Assembly: GCF_900109115.1 (NCBI RefSeq)
Contig: NZ_FNYV01000010.1
Location: 124,001 to 188,000, forward strand
Source of the DNA: Micromonospora phaseoli
Lineage (GTDB): Bacteria; Actinomycetota; Actinomycetes; Mycobacteriales; Micromonosporaceae
DNA length: 64,000 bases
Direction: 5' to 3'
Of this stretch, positions 15,918 to 24,300 are shown piece by piece. The notes below the pieces were generated by a model. That model saw only the letters and a program-made list of their open reading frames with translations. It made no database searches and was not told the DNA's origin. The position numbers were made by a program, and so were the translations under genes. Numbering within the stretch: the first letter of the stretch is position 1; the number at the start of each line of letters is the position of its first letter.

Positions 15918-17003
15918 TCATCCAGCGCGGCGGGTCTCCCCGCCGCGCTGCGAACGGCCCCGGTTCGGCGATGCCTGACCGGGGCGTCGGGCCCCGCCAC
16001 GCGCGGGCCGAGTCAGTGCGTCCAGCACATGGGCCAGGTGGTGCGAGGTGCTCCAGGCCATCCAGTTGGTCGTCGAACCGGCACCGGCGAACCGCCGGGC
16101 CCGCCGCAGGATCTCGTGGTCACCCCAGGAGAAGCTCGCGCCGGTGACCGGCCAGTGCGGTCCCGACACCAGCGTGTGGCACAGGTCGGCGACCCGGTCG
16201 TCGCCCCGGCCCCGGCGCCGTGACCAGCGGTGCACCCACCATGCGCCCTGGCCGGTGTAGGGGACGGTCGGCAGCCGGTCACCGGACGACGGCGTTCCCG
16301 GTGCGGCCGGGCTGACGCCGTAGTCGCCGAACCCGACGCCGAGATCGGCCAGCCGCTGCCAGAGCACCCAGTCCCAGCGTTCCACCCGTACGGGCTCGTC
16401 GGTGGGCAGCCGGGACAGCGTCGGCGGGATGCCGCCGGCAACCACGCTCACCGAACGCCAGGCGTGCCGCCGGGCCCAGTCCACCACCCACCGGACCCGT
16501 GGCTCGGTCATCCGCACGTCCGCCGCGCAACACACGTCGCCGCAGTCGAGCAGCAGGTCGCACTGCTCCGGGGCCAGCCACGCGTACCGCCAGATCTGCT
16601 CCACGGCCACCGTGCTGGCGTCGGGGCCAGCCCGATCCTGGCGGATCCGCAGTCGGACCACGGCCCGCCCGGCGTACGCCCGCGCCGCGCCGCCGAGCGC
16701 CGCCAGTCGCCGCTCACCGTCCGTCAGGCCGATCACCGGCACCAGCGGTACGCCCCAACGGGCCAGCTCCGTTCCCGCCGGCTCGGGCAGGGCGCCGATG
16801 TCGACGGCCGGGACCAGTCGCGTCGGCATCCGTGCCAGTGCGTCCACGATGGACGGGTCCGTCCCGGACAGTTGCAGGATCGGGCTGAGCATCGGGGCGA
16901 GGGCGTCGTCGAGGTGAGCGAGCGCCTCCAACTCGCCCCGTCGGGCGGCGAGGACGGGGCGGTAGACCGGTTCCTCCGCCCGACCACTATGGGCGGGCAC
17001 CAT
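15918..17003 (-). CDS. Beta-protein family (T4-type) protein
   Basis: Protein of 361 aa. The pattern (VYRPVLAARRGELEAL, PILQLSG, LVPAVDIGAL, AGGIPPTLSRLP, RVERWDWVLWQRL, FGDYGVSP, then a C-terminal FSWGDHEILRRARR) fits what I recall of the family named after bacteriophage T4 beta protein (PF14350). It has a TIM-barrel-like series of strand-helix repeats and no known activity. Some members lie near defence or toxin genes; none is evident here. The start is ATG at 17003. It is divergent from the sulfotransferase gene. Confidence 0.6.
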   Translation of the reverse strand: MVPAHSGRAEEPVYRPVLAARRGELEALAHLDDALAPMLSPILQLSGTDPSIVDALARMPTRLVPAVDIGALPEPAGTELARWGVPLVPVIGLTDGERRLAALGGAARAYAGRAVVRLRIRQDRAGPDASTVAVEQIWRYAWLAPEQCDLLLDCGDVCCAADVRMTEPRVRWVVDWARRHAWRSVSVVAGGIPPTLSRLPTDEPVRVERWDWVLWQRLADLGVGFGDYGVSPAAPGTPSSGDRLPTVPYTGQGAWWVHRWSRRRGRGDDRVADLCHTLVSGPHWPVTGASFSWGDHEILRRARRFAGAGSTTNWMAWSTSHHLAHVLDALTRPARGGARRPGQASPNRGRSQRGGETRRAG

Positions 17004-17097
17004 GAATTCACTGTAGCCAGGCGATTACCGCACCTCACAGGAGTGCCGGCGGCAAATTACCCGGCCAACTGTCAGCTCTGCGACTATCATCTCCGCG

Positions 17098-17982
17098 GTG
17101 TCCGGCACCCCGACCCGATACCGGTCTTCCGACGAGGACAGCGCCCGCTGGCAGGGGCTCGCCCTCCGCCCGGGTGACATCGTGATCAGCACCCGCTCGA
17201 AGAGCGGTACCACCTGGATGCAGATGATCTGCGCCCTGCTGGTGCTGCGTACGCCGGAGCTGCCGGCACCGCTGAGCGAGCTGTCACCCTGGCTGGACTG
17301 GCTGGTCGAACCACAGGAGGCGGTGTACGCCCGATTGGCAGCCCAGCGCCACCGTCGCTTCATCAAGACCCACACTCCGCTGGACGGCGTGCCGGCGGAT
17401 CCCCAGGTGCACTACGTGGTGGTGGCCCGCCACCCGCTCGACCTGGCGGTGTCCCTGCACCATCAGGCCGCGAACCTCGATCGGGCACGCCTCGCCGAAC
17501 TGACCGGCCAGCCCGATGCGCCGGAGCCGGAGCGGCCCCGGCCGCCGATCGAGCAGGCGCTCGTACGCTGGATCGACGCGGATCCGGACCCGCGGACCGA
17601 GCTGGACTCCCTGCCCGGCGTCCTGTGGCATCTGCGGGACGCCTGGGTCCGCCGGCACCGACCGAACATCCACCTGGTGCACTACGACGACCTCCGTGCC
17701 GACCTGTCCGGGCAGATGCACCGCCTCGCCGCGCGGCTGGGCCTCGACCCGCCCGGGCCCGAGCTGGTCGAGGCGGCCACCTTCGACCGGATGCGTGCCC
17801 ACGCCGACCGGCTCGCGCCCGACCCGGCGGGCGTGCTGAAGGACCGGCAGGCCTTCTTCCGCAGCGGTCGCTCCGGTCAGGGCCGGGCCATGCTGGACGA
17901 CGAGGCACGGGCCCGGTACCGCAGCCGGTGCGCCGCGCTCGCACCGCCGGATCTGCTCTCCTGGCTGCACCGCGACGGCTGA
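17098..17982 (+). CDS. PAPS-dependent sulfotransferase
   Basis: Cytosolic sulfotransferase of 294 aa transferring sulfate from PAPS to a small molecule. The 5'-phosphosulfate loop STRSKSGTTWMQ is at residues 31-42 (Lys35), the catalytic-base region is FIKTHTPLDG, and the 3'-phosphate site is VVARHPLDLAVS. The C-terminal FRSGRSGQGR matches the RKGxxGDWK-like PAPS segment. The start is GTG at 17098. The acceptor is unknown and no biosynthetic cluster surrounds it. A 27-bp perfect tandem duplication runs across its stop codon (17964-18017). Confidence 0.88.
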   Translation: MSGTPTRYRSSDEDSARWQGLALRPGDIVISTRSKSGTTWMQMICALLVLRTPELPAPLSELSPWLDWLVEPQEAVYARLAAQRHRRFIKTHTPLDGVPADPQVHYVVVARHPLDLAVSLHHQAANLDRARLAELTGQPDAPEPERPRPPIEQALVRWIDADPDPRTELDSLPGVLWHLRDAWVRRHRPNIHLVHYDDLRADLSGQMHRLAARLGLDPPGPELVEAATFDRMRAHADRLAPDPAGVLKDRQAFFRSGRSGQGRAMLDDEARARYRSRCAALAPPDLLSWLHRDG

Positions 17983-18017
17983 TCGACCGAGCTGCACCGC
18001 GACGGCTGATCGACCGA
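17964..18017. repeat. Perfect 27-bp tandem duplication across a stop codon
   Basis: Positions 17964-17990 are repeated exactly at 17991-18017. The first copy contains the last codons and the TGA of the sulfotransferase, so the second copy re-creates the gene end downstream without changing the protein. Confidence 0.9.
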
Positions 18018-18040
18018 CTACCGCCGGGGGCAGGAACGGC

Positions 18041-18075
18041 GGCACCCCGGCCGGCGGGTGCCGCTCCGGGGTGCC
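18041..18075. terminator. Bidirectional hairpin terminator
   Basis: A perfect 10-bp stem GGCACCCCGG (18041-18050) with CCGGGGTGCC (18066-18075) lies between convergent sulfotransferase and PepSY genes. Confidence 0.6.
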
Positions 18076-18106
18076 AGTGGGCCGTCATCGGCCCGGGATC
18101 GTCCGG

Positions 18107-18175
18107 TCAGTCGTCGTCCCGGTCGTCCTGGTCGTCGTCATCGTCGTCGTCCCGGTCGTCGTCATCGTCGTCCGC
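18107..18175 (-). repeat. GAC/GAT trinucleotide microsatellite (poly-Asp coding)
   Basis: Nearly uninterrupted GTC/ATC (plus-strand reading) triplets encode a run of Asp broken by a few Arg and Gln at the PepSY protein C-terminus. Such triplet runs are prone to length change. Confidence 0.8.
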
Positions 18176-18619
18176 CGGCTCCTGCTCGGCCTTGACCACC
18201 TCGCCGGTCTGCCGGTCGATGTCGATCTCGTGCTCGGTGTCGCCCTTGACGATCTCCACCTCCCAGACCGCCCGGCCGTTCTCCCGGTCCCGTTCGATCT
18301 CGTCGGTGATCCGGCCACCACCGGCGTGCGCCAGCGCGAGCTCGCCGGCCCGCTCCCGGCTCACCGCGTCGTCGCCGCTGGCGGGCGATCCGCTGCCGGT
18401 CGGCGCCACGGTCGGGTCGGCCGGCGCCACGGTCGGGTCGGCCGGGATGCTCGCGGTGCCGCTGTCGTCCGGCACGCCCGGGGCGCCGGTCGCGGCGGTC
18501 AGCGTGGCCTGCTGCGCCCGGTCGTTGTCGGCCGCCGCGACGCCCAGGAACACCCCGGCTATCGCGAGGACCGCCGCCGCGCCGCCGACCGACGCCAGGA
18601 TCAGGGGGTTGCGCTTCAT
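18107..18619 (-). CDS. PepSY-domain membrane protein with poly-Asp tail
   Basis: Protein of 170 aa: one N-terminal membrane segment (about residues 6-30), a Pro/Thr/Ala linker containing a duplicated ADPTVAP, a PepSY domain (about 80-140, AGELALAHAGGGRITDEIE and VWEVEIVKGDTEHEIDIDR) and an extreme acidic tail of about 25 Asp-dominated residues encoded by GAC/GAT microsatellite. PepSY domains bind and often inhibit peptidases; an envelope regulatory role is likely. The acidic tail may bind cations. ATG at 18619 follows GAGAGGTGG. It lies downstream of a response regulator-kinase pair on the same strand, probably one operon. Confidence 0.82.
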   Translation of the reverse strand: MKRNPLILASVGGAAAVLAIAGVFLGVAAADNDRAQQATLTAATGAPGVPDDSGTASIPADPTVAPADPTVAPTGSGSPASGDDAVSRERAGELALAHAGGGRITDEIERDRENGRAVWEVEIVKGDTEHEIDIDRQTGEVVKAEQEPADDDDDDRDDDDDDDQDDRDDD

Positions 18620-18725
18620 CTTCGTCCACCTCTCCTCGGTTGTTGTATCGAGGATCGGTGCCGGCACGATAGCGGCGCGCTGTCCGAACGCTAAGGCCGG
18701 GTTAAGAAGGTCCTCGGGGGACCTG

Positions 18726-20000
18726 TCAGGGCTTCGGCGAGCCGAGCCGGAGGGTCACCGCGGCCCCGCCGCCGGGCGTTTCGCCCAGCTCCAACCGGCC
18801 GCCGCTGGCCTGGGCGGCGCGGCGGGCGATGTCCAGCCCGAGCCCGGTCGAGCCGGCCTGGCTCGCGCCCCGGCGCACCGAGTCGGCGGCGATGCCGGGA
18901 CCTTCGTCGGCCACCGTCAACACCACCTGATCGCCGGCCGGCACGAGCCGTACGGCGAAGGCGGTGCTGTCCGGGGTGTGTGCGAAGACGTTGCCGAGCA
19001 GCGCGTCCACCGCCGCGGCCAGCTCGTCGGTCGAAACGTTTACCGGAAGCGGACCCGGCGCCAGGTCGAGGTCGACGCGGCGGCCGGTCTCCTCGGCCAG
19101 CACCGACCAGAAGGCCACCCGGTCGGCCACCGTCGCCACGGCGTCGGTGACCGCCGCGCTGTCGGCCCGGGTGTGCCAGCGGGCCTGCCGGATCAGGCCG
19201 GTCACCGCCCGTTCCAACCCGTCCACCGCGTCGGTGACCCGCGCGGCGTCCTGCGGGTCGCGCAGCGACTCGGCCTCCAGACGCAACGCGGTCAGCGGGG
19301 TCCGAAGCCGGTGCGACAGGTCCGCGACCTGTTCCCGTTCCTGCACCAGCAGCTCCTGGATCCGGCCGGCCAGGTGGTTGAGGGCACCGCCCACCTCGCG
19401 CAGCTCCGCCGGCCCGGAAGGGTCGACCCGCGCGTCCAGCTCCGCTCGGGCCAGCCGGTGCGACACCGCCGAGAGTTCGCCGATCGGACGGACCAGGGTG
19501 CGGGCCAGTCGGTCGGCGACGGCCAGGGCGATCAGCACCAGCAGCAGCCCGAGCAGGGCCAGCACCAGCCAGGCCCGGTCCACCCCGGCGGTCATCTCGT
19601 CGTACGGCACGACGGCGCGGATCACGGTGATGCCGTCCGTGCGCCCCTGCACCGCGATCACCACCTCGCGCCCGTCGGCCGTCTCGGCGGTGAGGCTCTG
19701 CCCCCGGGCGGCCAACTCGACCGCGGGGGTTGGCGCGCTCTGGGTGCCGAGCACGGTGCCGTCGGGCAGGAACACGCTGACCGGCCGGCCGGACTCGGCG
19801 ACCAGCTGCTCCACGGTCAGCCGGACGGTGTTCACGTCGGCGGTGCCGACCACCGGGGCGAGGCTCTGGGCGTTCGCGGTGGCCCGGCTGGTCGCCCGAT
19901 CCTCGGCGGCGGTACGCAGCAGCAGCGCCAGCGGCACCAGGAAGGCGATCACGATGAGCACGCTGACCGCGGTGACCAGCAGCGCCAGGCGCGCCCTCAC
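18726..20000 (-). CDS. Sensor histidine kinase (HAMP, HisKA, HATPase)
   Basis: Membrane sensor kinase of 424 aa. Membrane spans lie at about residues 3-28 and 148-168 and flank an extracellular sensor of about 120 residues. A HAMP segment follows (LARTLVRPIGELSAVSHRL). The phospho-acceptor box is LSHRLRTPLTALRLEAESL, and the ATPase domain has LLGNVFAHTPD, VADEGPGI and GSTGLGLDIARRAA. It overlaps the upstream response regulator by 4 bp (ATGA-like). The downstream PepSY protein may modulate or be controlled by it. The signal is unknown; an envelope or cation stress is plausible from the PepSY link. Confidence 0.92.
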   Translation of the reverse strand: MRARLALLVTAVSVLIVIAFLVPLALLLRTAAEDRATSRATANAQSLAPVVGTADVNTVRLTVEQLVAESGRPVSVFLPDGTVLGTQSAPTPAVELAARGQSLTAETADGREVVIAVQGRTDGITVIRAVVPYDEMTAGVDRAWLVLALLGLLLVLIALAVADRLARTLVRPIGELSAVSHRLARAELDARVDPSGPAELREVGGALNHLAGRIQELLVQEREQVADLSHRLRTPLTALRLEAESLRDPQDAARVTDAVDGLERAVTGLIRQARWHTRADSAAVTDAVATVADRVAFWSVLAEETGRRVDLDLAPGPLPVNVSTDELAAAVDALLGNVFAHTPDSTAFAVRLVPAGDQVVLTVADEGPGIAADSVRRGASQAGSTGLGLDIARRAAQASGGRLELGETPGGGAAVTLRLGSPKP

Positions 20001-20692
20001 CCGGCCACCTCCGGGGAGACCAGCCGCACCCCGACGCCGCGTACGGTGTGCAGGTAACGCGGCTGCTGGGCGCTTTCGCCGAGCTTTCGGCGCAGCCAGG
20101 ACAGGTGCACGTCGACGGTCTTGTCCGCTCCGCCGTACGGTATCTGCCAGACCTCGGTCAGCAACTCCCGCTTGGTCACCACCTCGCCGACCCGGGTGGC
20201 CAGGTGCCGCAGCAGGTCGAACTCACGGGGGGTCAGCTCGACCGGCTCACCGTCGAGACTGACCTGCCGGGAGCGGGGGTCGATCCGCAGCCCGCCGACC
20301 ACCACCGTCGGGTCCTCGTCGGCCGGTCCACCGGGCCCACGGCGCAGCACCGCCCGTACCCGCGCGTCGAGCTGGGCGGCGGTGAACGGCTTGACCAGGT
20401 AGTCGTCGGCACCGGCGTCGAGCACCCGGACGATCTCCCGCTCGTCGTCACGTGCGGTGGCGACGATGACCGGGACCGCGCTGACCGCCCGCAGCATCCG
20501 CAACAGCTCGCGGCCATCCAGGTCGGGCAGCCCGAGGTCGAGCACGACCAGGTCGGGGCGGTCGTCGAGGGCGTCGCGCAGGCCGGTCATCGCGGTGGAC
20601 GCGGCGGCCACGGCGTGCCCCCGTTCGCGCAGCGCCCGTACCAGCGGAGTGCGGATGGTCAGGTCGTCCTCGATGAGCAGCAGGCGGGCCAC
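19997..20692 (-). CDS. Response regulator, OmpR/PhoB family
   Basis: Cytoplasmic response regulator of 231 aa, first gene of the RR-kinase-PepSY set. The receiver shows LLLIEDDLTIRTPLVRAL, the phosphorylation site LVVLDLGLPDLDGRELL and YLVKPF. The winged-helix DNA-binding domain shows LTPREFDLLRHLATRVGEVV and DKTVDVHLSWLRRKLGE. It likely controls its own operon and perhaps the divergent membrane gene at 20793. ATG-type start at 20692 (GTG, GCCCGC follows). The 100-bp spacer to the divergent gene has no clear operator that I can see. Confidence 0.92.
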   Translation of the reverse strand: MARLLLIEDDLTIRTPLVRALRERGHAVAAASTAMTGLRDALDDRPDLVVLDLGLPDLDGRELLRMLRAVSAVPVIVATARDDEREIVRVLDAGADDYLVKPFTAAQLDARVRAVLRRGPGGPADEDPTVVVGGLRIDPRSRQVSLDGEPVELTPREFDLLRHLATRVGEVVTKRELLTEVWQIPYGGADKTVDVHLSWLRRKLGESAQQPRYLHTVRGVGVRLVSPEVAG

Positions 20693-20792
20693 AGCAGGCA
20701 GAGTATCCCCGCCGGTGGCGGGCGACCGGGTGCCTTAACCGTCCCTTAGCGTTGCCCGAAGGTCGGCCCAATCCTCGATCGGGGATAGTCGG

Positions 20793-21299
20793 GTGATGGG
20801 CCGTCGTACCTTCCTCGCCGTCGCCGGGTGGCTGGCCACCGCGGTCGCCGCCACCCTGATCGGGCTCGCCGCGATCCAGCTGGTGGGGGAGAGCCTCACC
20901 GGAACGCCGGGCGGGGTCCGCAGCCAGGAGGAGATCGCCCGCGCGCTCGCCGAGCCGATACCGAGCGGCACCGCTGCGACCGGCACCGGGTCGCCTGGTC
21001 CGCCGGATCCGAGCGCCACGCCGCCGGTCGGTCCGAGCGCGTTGCCGGTAAGCCCGAGCGCCGAGCCCGACAACCGGCGCAGCTTCACCAACCCGGGCGG
21101 CAGCGCGGTGGCGGAGTGCGTACCGGGCGGGGTGCGGCTGGTGTCCTTCAATCCGCGGCCGGGTTACCAGGTCGACGACGTCGACCGTGGCCCGGACGAC
21201 GACGCCGAGGTGAAGTTCGTCGGCCCGAGCGGCGAGTACGAGCTGTCGGTGCGGTGCGTGGCTGGGGTGCCCGTACTGGAGCCCGATGACGACGACTGA
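20793..21299 (+). CDS. Membrane-anchored hypothetical protein, Pro-rich linker
   Basis: Not recognised. It has 168 aa: an N-terminal membrane segment (about residues 6-32, FLAVAGWLATAVAATLIGLA), a Pro/Ser/Thr linker (about 55-95) and a small domain of 65 residues with two Cys (VAECVPGG and SVRCVAG) ending in an acidic EPDDDD tail. The layout suggests an exported small domain, possibly disulfide-bonded. GTG at 20793 and ATG at 20796 are both possible starts with a weak ribosome site. It is divergent from the OmpR-type regulator, which hints at shared control. Confidence 0.65.
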   Translation: MMGRRTFLAVAGWLATAVAATLIGLAAIQLVGESLTGTPGGVRSQEEIARALAEPIPSGTAATGTGSPGPPDPSATPPVGPSALPVSPSAEPDNRRSFTNPGGSAVAECVPGGVRLVSFNPRPGYQVDDVDRGPDDDAEVKFVGPSGEYELSVRCVAGVPVLEPDDDD

Positions 21300-21692
21300 G
21301 AAGCGCCCGGCCCGGGCTGGCCGCCGCCGGCTAGATCGGGGTGGCCGGTCGCACCGGGATACCGAACGCGGTCTTCGTGATCACCTTCGACGGCGCGGGG
21401 GTCTGCGCCGACCGCCCGTTCCACCTGGCCGTGCTCTCCTGACCGGCCGACCAGGGCCCCGCAGGCGAGCGCGCGGCGCCGTCAGACCCGAGGTCGAAAC
21501 GTCGCCGCGCTCAGCCGTCTCCCACCGTCGCAGCCGTACGGCGGTACGTCAGCGGGGACCTGGCGTGACCGGAGGATGCCGGTCGGTCGTGTCGATCCCC
21601 GATCGGTGCCGGTCCAAACCCTCAGACCGTGGCTAATTCCGCCATTTGTGAACCCCGGCGTGGGCCAGCCCGCGATGGGGTATGAAGCGGGC
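21300..21692. other. Intergenic region without a supported gene
   Basis: About 390 bp separate the membrane protein from the cupin gene. A 35-codon frame (21331-21438, ending FHLAVLS) looks protein-like and may be a leftover gene end, but it has no ribosome site and no recognisable family. I see no repeat, RNA or clear operator here. Confidence 0.4.
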
Positions 21693-22085
21693 ATGGAGCA
21701 CTTCACTATCGCGACTGTCGCCGAGAAGAGCCCGGACTTCCGGCGCGTGCTGTGGACCGGGGACCACACCCAGTTGGTCATCATGACGATCCCGCCTGAC
21801 GGCGAGATCGGTGAGGAGGTCCACGAGGACATCGACCAGATCCTCACCTTCGTCAGCGGTGTCGGCGAGGCGCAGGTCGCCGGGAAGAAGCGCAAGGTGG
21901 CGCAGGGCGACCTGGTGGTCGTACCGGCCGGCACCAAGCACAACTTCGTCAACACCGGGCCGAACCCGCTGGTGCTCTACACCGTCTACGGTCCGCCGGA
22001 GCACGCCGACCAGGCGGTCCACCGGACCAAGGAGGAAGCCGACGCGGCCGAGGCCGCCGGTAAGGACGAGCCCCCGACCTCCTGA
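21693..22085 (+). CDS. Cupin-domain protein
   Basis: Small cupin of 130 aa. The first metal-binding motif is EIGEEVHEDIDQILTFVSG (His in VHEDIDQ, Glu replaced by Asp) and the second is GDLVVVPAGTKHNFVNTGP (His at KHN). Cupins of this size often bind a metal and act as isomerases, dioxygenases or sugar binders; no function can be assigned. The C-terminal 25 residues are Ala/Glu/Lys-rich. ATG at 21693 is preceded only by a weak ribosome site. It is convergent with the threonine synthase-like gene over a terminator. Confidence 0.83.
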   Translation: MEHFTIATVAEKSPDFRRVLWTGDHTQLVIMTIPPDGEIGEEVHEDIDQILTFVSGVGEAQVAGKKRKVAQGDLVVVPAGTKHNFVNTGPNPLVLYTVYGPPEHADQAVHRTKEEADAAEAAGKDEPPTS

Positions 22086-22130
22086 GAATCCGCCGGCCGG
22101 CTCACGTATCGCTGATCCGGCCGTACCGCC

Positions 22131-22164
22131 GACGCCCCGGGTGCTGGTCCCGCCCCGGGGCGTC
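22131..22164. terminator. Bidirectional hairpin terminator
   Basis: A perfect 11-bp stem GACGCCCCGGG (22131-22141) with 22154-22164 lies between convergent cupin and threonine synthase-like genes. Confidence 0.65.
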
Positions 22165-22169
22165 GCGCG

Positions 22170-23363
22170 TCAGCGCGGCAGGACCGGTACGCCGGTCACG
22201 TCGATCGTCTCCGGGTACTTGACGCCCGCACCGGTGTTGAGCACCACCACCCGTTCGCCCGCGCGGATCCAGCCACCGGCCCGCAACCTGCGGGTCGCGG
22301 TCAGGCAGGCCGCCCCCTCGGGGCAGACCAGCAGGCCCTCCCGGGCGGCGAAGTCGCGCAGGTCGGCCAGGATCTCGGCGTCGTCCACCGCGATCGCGGT
22401 GCCGGCGGTGGCCCGCAGCGCGTTCAGGATCAGCTCGTCGCCCAGCGGCGCGGGCACGTTGATGCCGAACGCCACGGTGCGCGCGTCCGCCCACGGTCGC
22501 GCCCGGTCCTCCCCGGCGGCGAACGCCCGCACGATCGGCGCGCAGCCGGTGGACTGCACCGCCACCAGCCGGGGCAGCTTGTCCTCCACCCAGCCCAGCT
22601 CGCGCAGCTCGCCGAGCGCCTTGTGGATGCCGATCAGCCCCACCCCACCGCCGGTCGGGTAGACGATCACGTCGGGCACCTGCCAGCCGAGCTGCTCGAC
22701 GATCTCGTACCCCATCGTCTTCTTGCCTTCCAGGCGGTACGGCTCGCGCAGCGTACCGGCGTCGAAGATGGTGCCCGCCGCGGCCGTGACGAGCGCGGCG
22801 ATCTGGCGCCCGGCGTCGCTGATGAGTCCGTCGACCAGGCGCAGGTCGGCGCCGGCCGCCACGCACTCCCGGCGGCAGATGGTGGGCGCGTCCAACGGCA
22901 TCGCGATCGTGGCGCCGATCCCCGCGCGGGCCGCGTAGGTCGCCCAGGCGGCGCCCGCATTGCCGTTGGTCGGCATGGCGATCCGTCGGATGCCCAGCTC
23001 CCGGGCCCGGCTGACGCCCACCGCGGCGCCACGTGCCTTGAACGAGCCGGTCGGGGTCAGGCCCTCGTCCTTGACGAGCAGATCGTCGACGCCGATCCGG
23101 GCCCCGTACGACGGCGCACGCAGCATCGGCGTCCAACCCTCGCCGAGCGTGGTGAGGCACTTCTCGTTGGCCACCGGCAGCAACTCCCGGTAGCGCCACA
23201 GGTCGGCCGGGCGCAACCCGAACCGTTCCGGCTCCACCGCCCCTGCCACCGCCGCAAGGTCGTAGCGGGCCAGCAGCGGCGAGCCGCACGCACAGAGGTT
23301 CTGCGGTACGCCGGCGTCGTGCTCCCGGCCGCAGCGCGGGCACTCCAGGTGGGTCAGGTACAC
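22170..23363 (-). CDS. thrC: Threonine synthase-like PLP enzyme
   Basis: Cytoplasmic PLP enzyme of 397 aa. The N-terminus is a zinc-ribbon-like segment (CPRC at 8-11, CAC at 24-26) seen in archaeal-type threonine synthases. The PLP lysine is in GLTPTGSFKARGA (Lys109), the phosphate loop is PTGGGVGLIG, and NGNAGAAWATYAARAG contacts the substrate. It should convert O-phosphohomoserine to threonine, though related enzymes act on other amino acids. GTG at 23363 follows AGGAG. It is not with homoserine genes, so it may be a second copy; the exact reaction is therefore less sure. Confidence 0.82.
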   Translation of the reverse strand: MYLTHLECPRCGREHDAGVPQNLCACGSPLLARYDLAAVAGAVEPERFGLRPADLWRYRELLPVANEKCLTTLGEGWTPMLRAPSYGARIGVDDLLVKDEGLTPTGSFKARGAAVGVSRARELGIRRIAMPTNGNAGAAWATYAARAGIGATIAMPLDAPTICRRECVAAGADLRLVDGLISDAGRQIAALVTAAAGTIFDAGTLREPYRLEGKKTMGYEIVEQLGWQVPDVIVYPTGGGVGLIGIHKALGELRELGWVEDKLPRLVAVQSTGCAPIVRAFAAGEDRARPWADARTVAFGINVPAPLGDELILNALRATAGTAIAVDDAEILADLRDFAAREGLLVCPEGAACLTATRRLRAGGWIRAGERVVVLNTGAGVKYPETIDVTGVPVLPR

Positions 23364-23495
23364 GATGCTCCTCGCCGTCTCAGCTCGCGTCCACGCCCCG
23401 CATTCTCCGGCAAACCGGACCGGCGCGCCGGACCGGCGGGCCGCCATGCCCCGATCCCCGGCATGGTGGCGGCCATCGGGGGTAGAACGGTCGGT

Positions 23496-24284
23496 ATGGA
23501 CCACACCGACCACCCGACCGCCACCCTCCCCGGCGACGTCCGGATTCCGTTGCTCGGCTTCGGTACCTGGCAGGCCACCGGTGATGCCGGCTTCAAGGCC
23601 GTGCTCGCCGCGCTGGACGCCGGCTACCGGCACATCGACACCGCCACCATGTACGGCAACGAGGAGGAGGTCGGCCGGGCCGTGCGCGAGAGCGGCCTGC
23701 GGCGGGAGGACGTCTTCATCACCACCAAGCTGCCGCCTGAGCGGGCCGGCCGGGAACGGGAGACGATCGAGGCGAGCCTGCGCGCCCTCGACGTCGAGCA
23801 GGTCGACCTGTGGTTGGTGCACTGGCCGCCGAGCGACGCCGGTGCCCTGATCCCGATCTGGCGGGAGATGCTCGCCGCCCGCGACGCGGGCCTGGCCCGG
23901 GCGGTCGGGGTCAGCAACTTCAGTACCGCGCAGATCGACGAGCTGATCCAGGCCACCGAGGAAAATCCGGCGGTCAACCAGATCAAGTGGAGCCCTCGCC
24001 TGTACGACCGGCAACGGCACGTCGAGCACCGGGATCGTGGGGTGGTGCTGGAGGGCTACAGCCCGTTCAAGACCAGCGACCTGTCGGACCCGGTGTTGAC
24101 CCGGATCGCCGCCGCGCACAACGTCTCGCCCGCCCAGGTGGTGCTGCGCTGGCACCTCGACCACGAGATCGTGGCGATCCCCAAGTCGGTGACCCCGGAG
24201 CGGATCCGGGCCAACGCCGACATCTTCGGCTTCTCGCTGACCGCCGAGGAGATCCGCGACATCGACGCCCTCGGCGGATCCTGA
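23496..24284 (+). CDS. Aldo/keto reductase
   Basis: NADPH-dependent cytosolic reductase of 262 aa. The catalytic tetrad is Asp48 and Tyr53 (YRHIDTATMYGNEEEVGRA), Lys78 (VFITTKLPP) and His109 (DLWLVHWPP). IPKSVTPERIRANADIF is the cofactor phosphate site. This is the AKR5-type pattern (2,5-diketogluconate reductase-like), so reduction of sugar-derived or generic carbonyls is expected. ATG at 23496 is chosen by family alignment; the frame is open far upstream antisense to the threonine synthase-like gene. The gene is single. Confidence 0.92.
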   Translation: MDHTDHPTATLPGDVRIPLLGFGTWQATGDAGFKAVLAALDAGYRHIDTATMYGNEEEVGRAVRESGLRREDVFITTKLPPERAGRERETIEASLRALDVEQVDLWLVHWPPSDAGALIPIWREMLAARDAGLARAVGVSNFSTAQIDELIQATEENPAVNQIKWSPRLYDRQRHVEHRDRGVVLEGYSPFKTSDLSDPVLTRIAAAHNVSPAQVVLRWHLDHEIVAIPKSVTPERIRANADIFGFSLTAEEIRDIDALGGS

Positions 24285-24300
24285 CCGTTGACGGGCGGCC

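Noticed and set aside
21331..21438. 35-codon frame ending FHLAVLS, possibly a gene remnant
   Set aside because: It has no ribosome site, no recognisable domain and too few residues to support a pseudogene call.
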